The notes under the pieces are model-generated. The model saw nothing but the letters and a program-made list of their open reading frames with translations. It did not search any database and was not told the DNA's origin. Below, one piece after another: positions 6,303-7,169 of a stretch of DNA of 7,169 bases. The position numbers and the translations under genes were made by a program. Every line of letters starts with the position of its first letter. Position 1 is the first letter of the stretch. Origin of the DNA: an uncultured Clostridia bacterium (GTDB taxonomy: Bacteria; Bacillota; Clostridia; TANB77; UBA1234); contig CANQLS010000079.1 in NCBI GenBank assembly GCA_947624765.1, positions 1 through 7,169 of the forward strand, read 5' to 3'.

Positions 6303-6420
6303 GCAATTTGAGAATAAATTGTTGGAAACGGATTTAATTATGACTGAGATTACTTCCAGTTTCCAGGCAATGCTAGTTTTACTAGTATCCGAAGCGTAGT
6401 TCAGTGAACAGTAACGAATT
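6303..6420 (+). promoter_or_regulatory. Structured 5' leader of the orphan gene, possible cis-regulatory RNA
   Basis: Four inverted repeats follow one another in the predicted leader. CAATTT/AAATTG (6304-6309, 6316-6321) has a 6-nt loop. TGGAAAC/GTTTCCA (6323-6329, 6359-6365) continues inward as GGA/TCC with one bulged A, enclosing about 22 nt. ATGCTAGT/ACTAGTAT (6370-6377, 6381-6388) has a 3-nt loop and one G-U pair. GTTC/GAAC (6399-6402, 6406-6409) has a 3-nt loop. The SD AGGAGG (6421-6426) comes straight after and is not obviously sequestered. No T-tract terminator is seen before the gene. I do not recognise a known riboswitch, T-box or ribosomal-protein leader consensus here. Regulatory function is inferred from structure and length only. 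Confidence 0.5.
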
Positions 6421-6434
6421 AGGAGGAATACAAA

Positions 6435-6806
6435 ATGCTTGCACGGGAAATCAAAATAAGGACTCTGGTAAAACAACAGCGGTTCATTGAAGAACAGCTG
6501 AGAGCCACAATATCGAAAGAAGACGGTAATCCTTCATATAAATATATAGGACAAGTCTATCCCGAAGTGATTGAGTATTTCGAGAAGTCAGGCTTTTCCG
6601 TAATTGAAGTGAACTCGAGTTTTCTGAGAGCTTTGACTCATGGGCAGCCAGTATATCTTTTCAGGATTAGTAATGAGATAAAGCTGACGGAAAATGAACT
6701 TAAACAATCCGCTGAATATGCGGAAGGAGATATTGAAGAAGATAGCGAGGGAGAGGAAAATATTTTCAAGAAATTTCTTGAAAATCTTGGTGGCTTGACC
6801 ACATAA
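6435..6806 (+). CDS. Unrecognised 123-aa acidic protein, monocistronic
   Basis: I do not recognise this family. It starts at an ATG with an ideal AGGAGG 8 bases upstream, sits behind a near-consensus promoter and ends before a long hairpin, so it is very likely a real, single-gene unit. The N-terminal 35 residues are basic and probably helical (REIKIRTLVKQQRFIEEQLR). A mixed middle follows (YKYIGQVYPEVIEYFEKSGF, then LTHGQPVYLFRISNEIKL). Residues about 85-108 are highly acidic (EGDIEEDSEGEEN), ending in a short hydrophobic tail, FKKFLENLGGL. There is no signal peptide, membrane segment or cysteine, so it should be cytoplasmic. Its GC content, near 38-40% by hand count over several lines, is above that of neighbouring genes. 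It also uses codons such as CTG, CGG and AGG, which suggests transfer or unusual selection. A phage or mobile-element origin is possible but unproven. Confidence 0.85.
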   Translation: MLAREIKIRTLVKQQRFIEEQLRATISKEDGNPSYKYIGQVYPEVIEYFEKSGFSVIEVNSSFLRALTHGQPVYLFRISNEIKLTENELKQSAEYAEGDIEEDSEGEENIFKKFLENLGGLTT

Positions 6807-6816
6807 AAATTTAAAT

Positions 6817-6852
6817 CCAAAAGGACTCACAATAAAACGTGAGTCCTTTTGG
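6817..6852 (+). terminator. Hairpin terminator after the orphan gene
   Basis: A perfect 14-bp stem (6817-6830 and 6839-6852) with an 8-nt loop starts 10 bases after the stop codon. The core GGACTCAC/GTGAGTCC is followed by TTTT, which itself can pair with AAAA on the left side, a common terminator form. On the minus strand the same hairpin is followed by an A/T-rich stretch, so it could also stop transcription arriving from the tRNA side. Confidence 0.8.
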
Positions 6853-6974
6853 GAAAAATAAATATAAAACTAGATTTGGAGTGGAGTTATTGTAATTAAA
6901 ATTGACTTTTATAAAAAAATAATAAAATATGCTATATATAAAAAATTTTTGAAATTATTGATAAAATAAAAAAA

Positions 6975-7050
6975 TGGTGCACCACCGGGGATTCGAACCC
7001 CGGACCCACTGATTAAGAGTCAGTTGCTCTACCAACTGAGCTAGTGGTGC
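6975..7050 (-). tRNA. tRNA-Lys (anticodon CUU)
   Basis: The minus strand folds as a complete cloverleaf. It has acceptor GCACCAC/GTGGTGC, D arm GCTC/GAGC, anticodon stem ACTGA/TCAGT with loop CTCTTAA (anticodon CTT, reading AAG), and T arm CGGGG/CCCCG with loop TTCGAAT. The discriminator base is A and the 3' CCA is encoded (6975-6977). The length is 76 nt including CCA. It has its own promoter, and a run of seven T directly after CCA may end transcription. No other tRNA is adjacent in the window. Confidence 0.97.
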
Positions 7051-7067
7051 AAATCAATGCAATGATT

Positions 7068-7096
7068 ATTGTACTATTATTTACTGCAAAAGTCAA
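7068..7096 (-). promoter_or_regulatory. Promoter of tRNA-Lys
   Basis: On the minus strand TTGACT (7091-7096) and TACAAT (7068-7073) are 17 bases apart, each matching five of six consensus sigma-A bases. Transcription would start near 7061, about 11 bases before the mature tRNA 5' end. The sequence further upstream (7097-7169) is A/T-rich with no gene that I can support. Confidence 0.8.
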
Positions 7097-7169
7097 TCTT
7101 TTTATAAAAATTAGAGCAGTATAGTATAAATTTTTTATCGTATTGATTATTAGGTACTATTTCTAAGTG

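Noticed and set aside
6588..6830. Minus-strand frames of 80 and 60 codons
   Set aside because: Both are antisense to the orphan gene and run into its terminator hairpin; they have no convincing start signals.
6886..6970. Possible short basic peptide on the plus strand (from about VIKIDFYKK to LLIK)
   Set aside because: It resembles a small amphipathic toxin, but there is no ATG, GTG or TTG in frame, only an ATT after GGAG. Lys/Ile/Leu/Tyr-rich peptides arise by chance in such AT-rich DNA.
7100..7140. A/T-rich inverted repeat near the right edge
   Set aside because: AAAATT/AATTTT pairing over a long loop is expected by chance in this composition and is not tied to any gene in view.

Overview
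The window is AT-rich bacterial DNA with dense, short-spaced genes, strong Shine-Dalgarno sequences and a conserved rimM-trmD-rplS block. Together with the style of the Hsp20 and ABC/CPBP proteins, this points to a low-GC Bacillota, most likely a Clostridia-class organism. That assignment is inferred from composition and gene style, not from a search.

Layout. (1) Positions 1-1579, plus strand: the 3' part of the ribosome-maturation / tRNA-modification operon, rimM (5' end cut off by the window) - trmD - rplS. The genes overlap and the block closes with a clear intrinsic terminator. (2) Positions 1580-1868: an intergenic region holding two GC-rich 23-bp palindromic repeats in inverted orientation, with GTAG at the outer end of each. 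They look like a REPIN/MITE-type non-autonomous element. (3) Positions 1869-6150, minus strand: in transcription order, ispH (isoprenoid synthesis), an ABC ATPase, an ABC-2 permease fused to a CPBP/Abi intramembrane protease, and an Hsp20 small heat-shock protein. ispH has a good promoter, the ATPase and permease genes overlap, and Hsp20 has its own candidate control site and terminator. (4) Positions 6151-6434: a divergent control region with a palindromic -35 region and then a strong plus-strand promoter. A leader of about 130 nt with several inverted repeats follows. (5) Positions 6435-6806: a single gene for an unrecognised 123-aa protein with higher GC than its neighbours, closed by a 14-bp perfect hairpin. 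(6) Positions 6975-7050, minus strand: tRNA-Lys(CUU) with an encoded CCA and its own consensus promoter.

How the genes work together: rimM, trmD and rplS serve the ribosome and translation fidelity. ispH makes the isoprenoid precursors IPP and DMAPP. The ATPase and the permease-protease fusion should form one membrane transporter complex, and its co-transcription with ispH suggests an envelope role, although the substrate cannot be read from the sequence. The parts that known families explain least are the orphan gene with its structured leader (6303-6806) and the inverted palindromic repeat pair (1633-1755). No CRISPR array, integrase, transposase gene or recognisable defence cassette is present.
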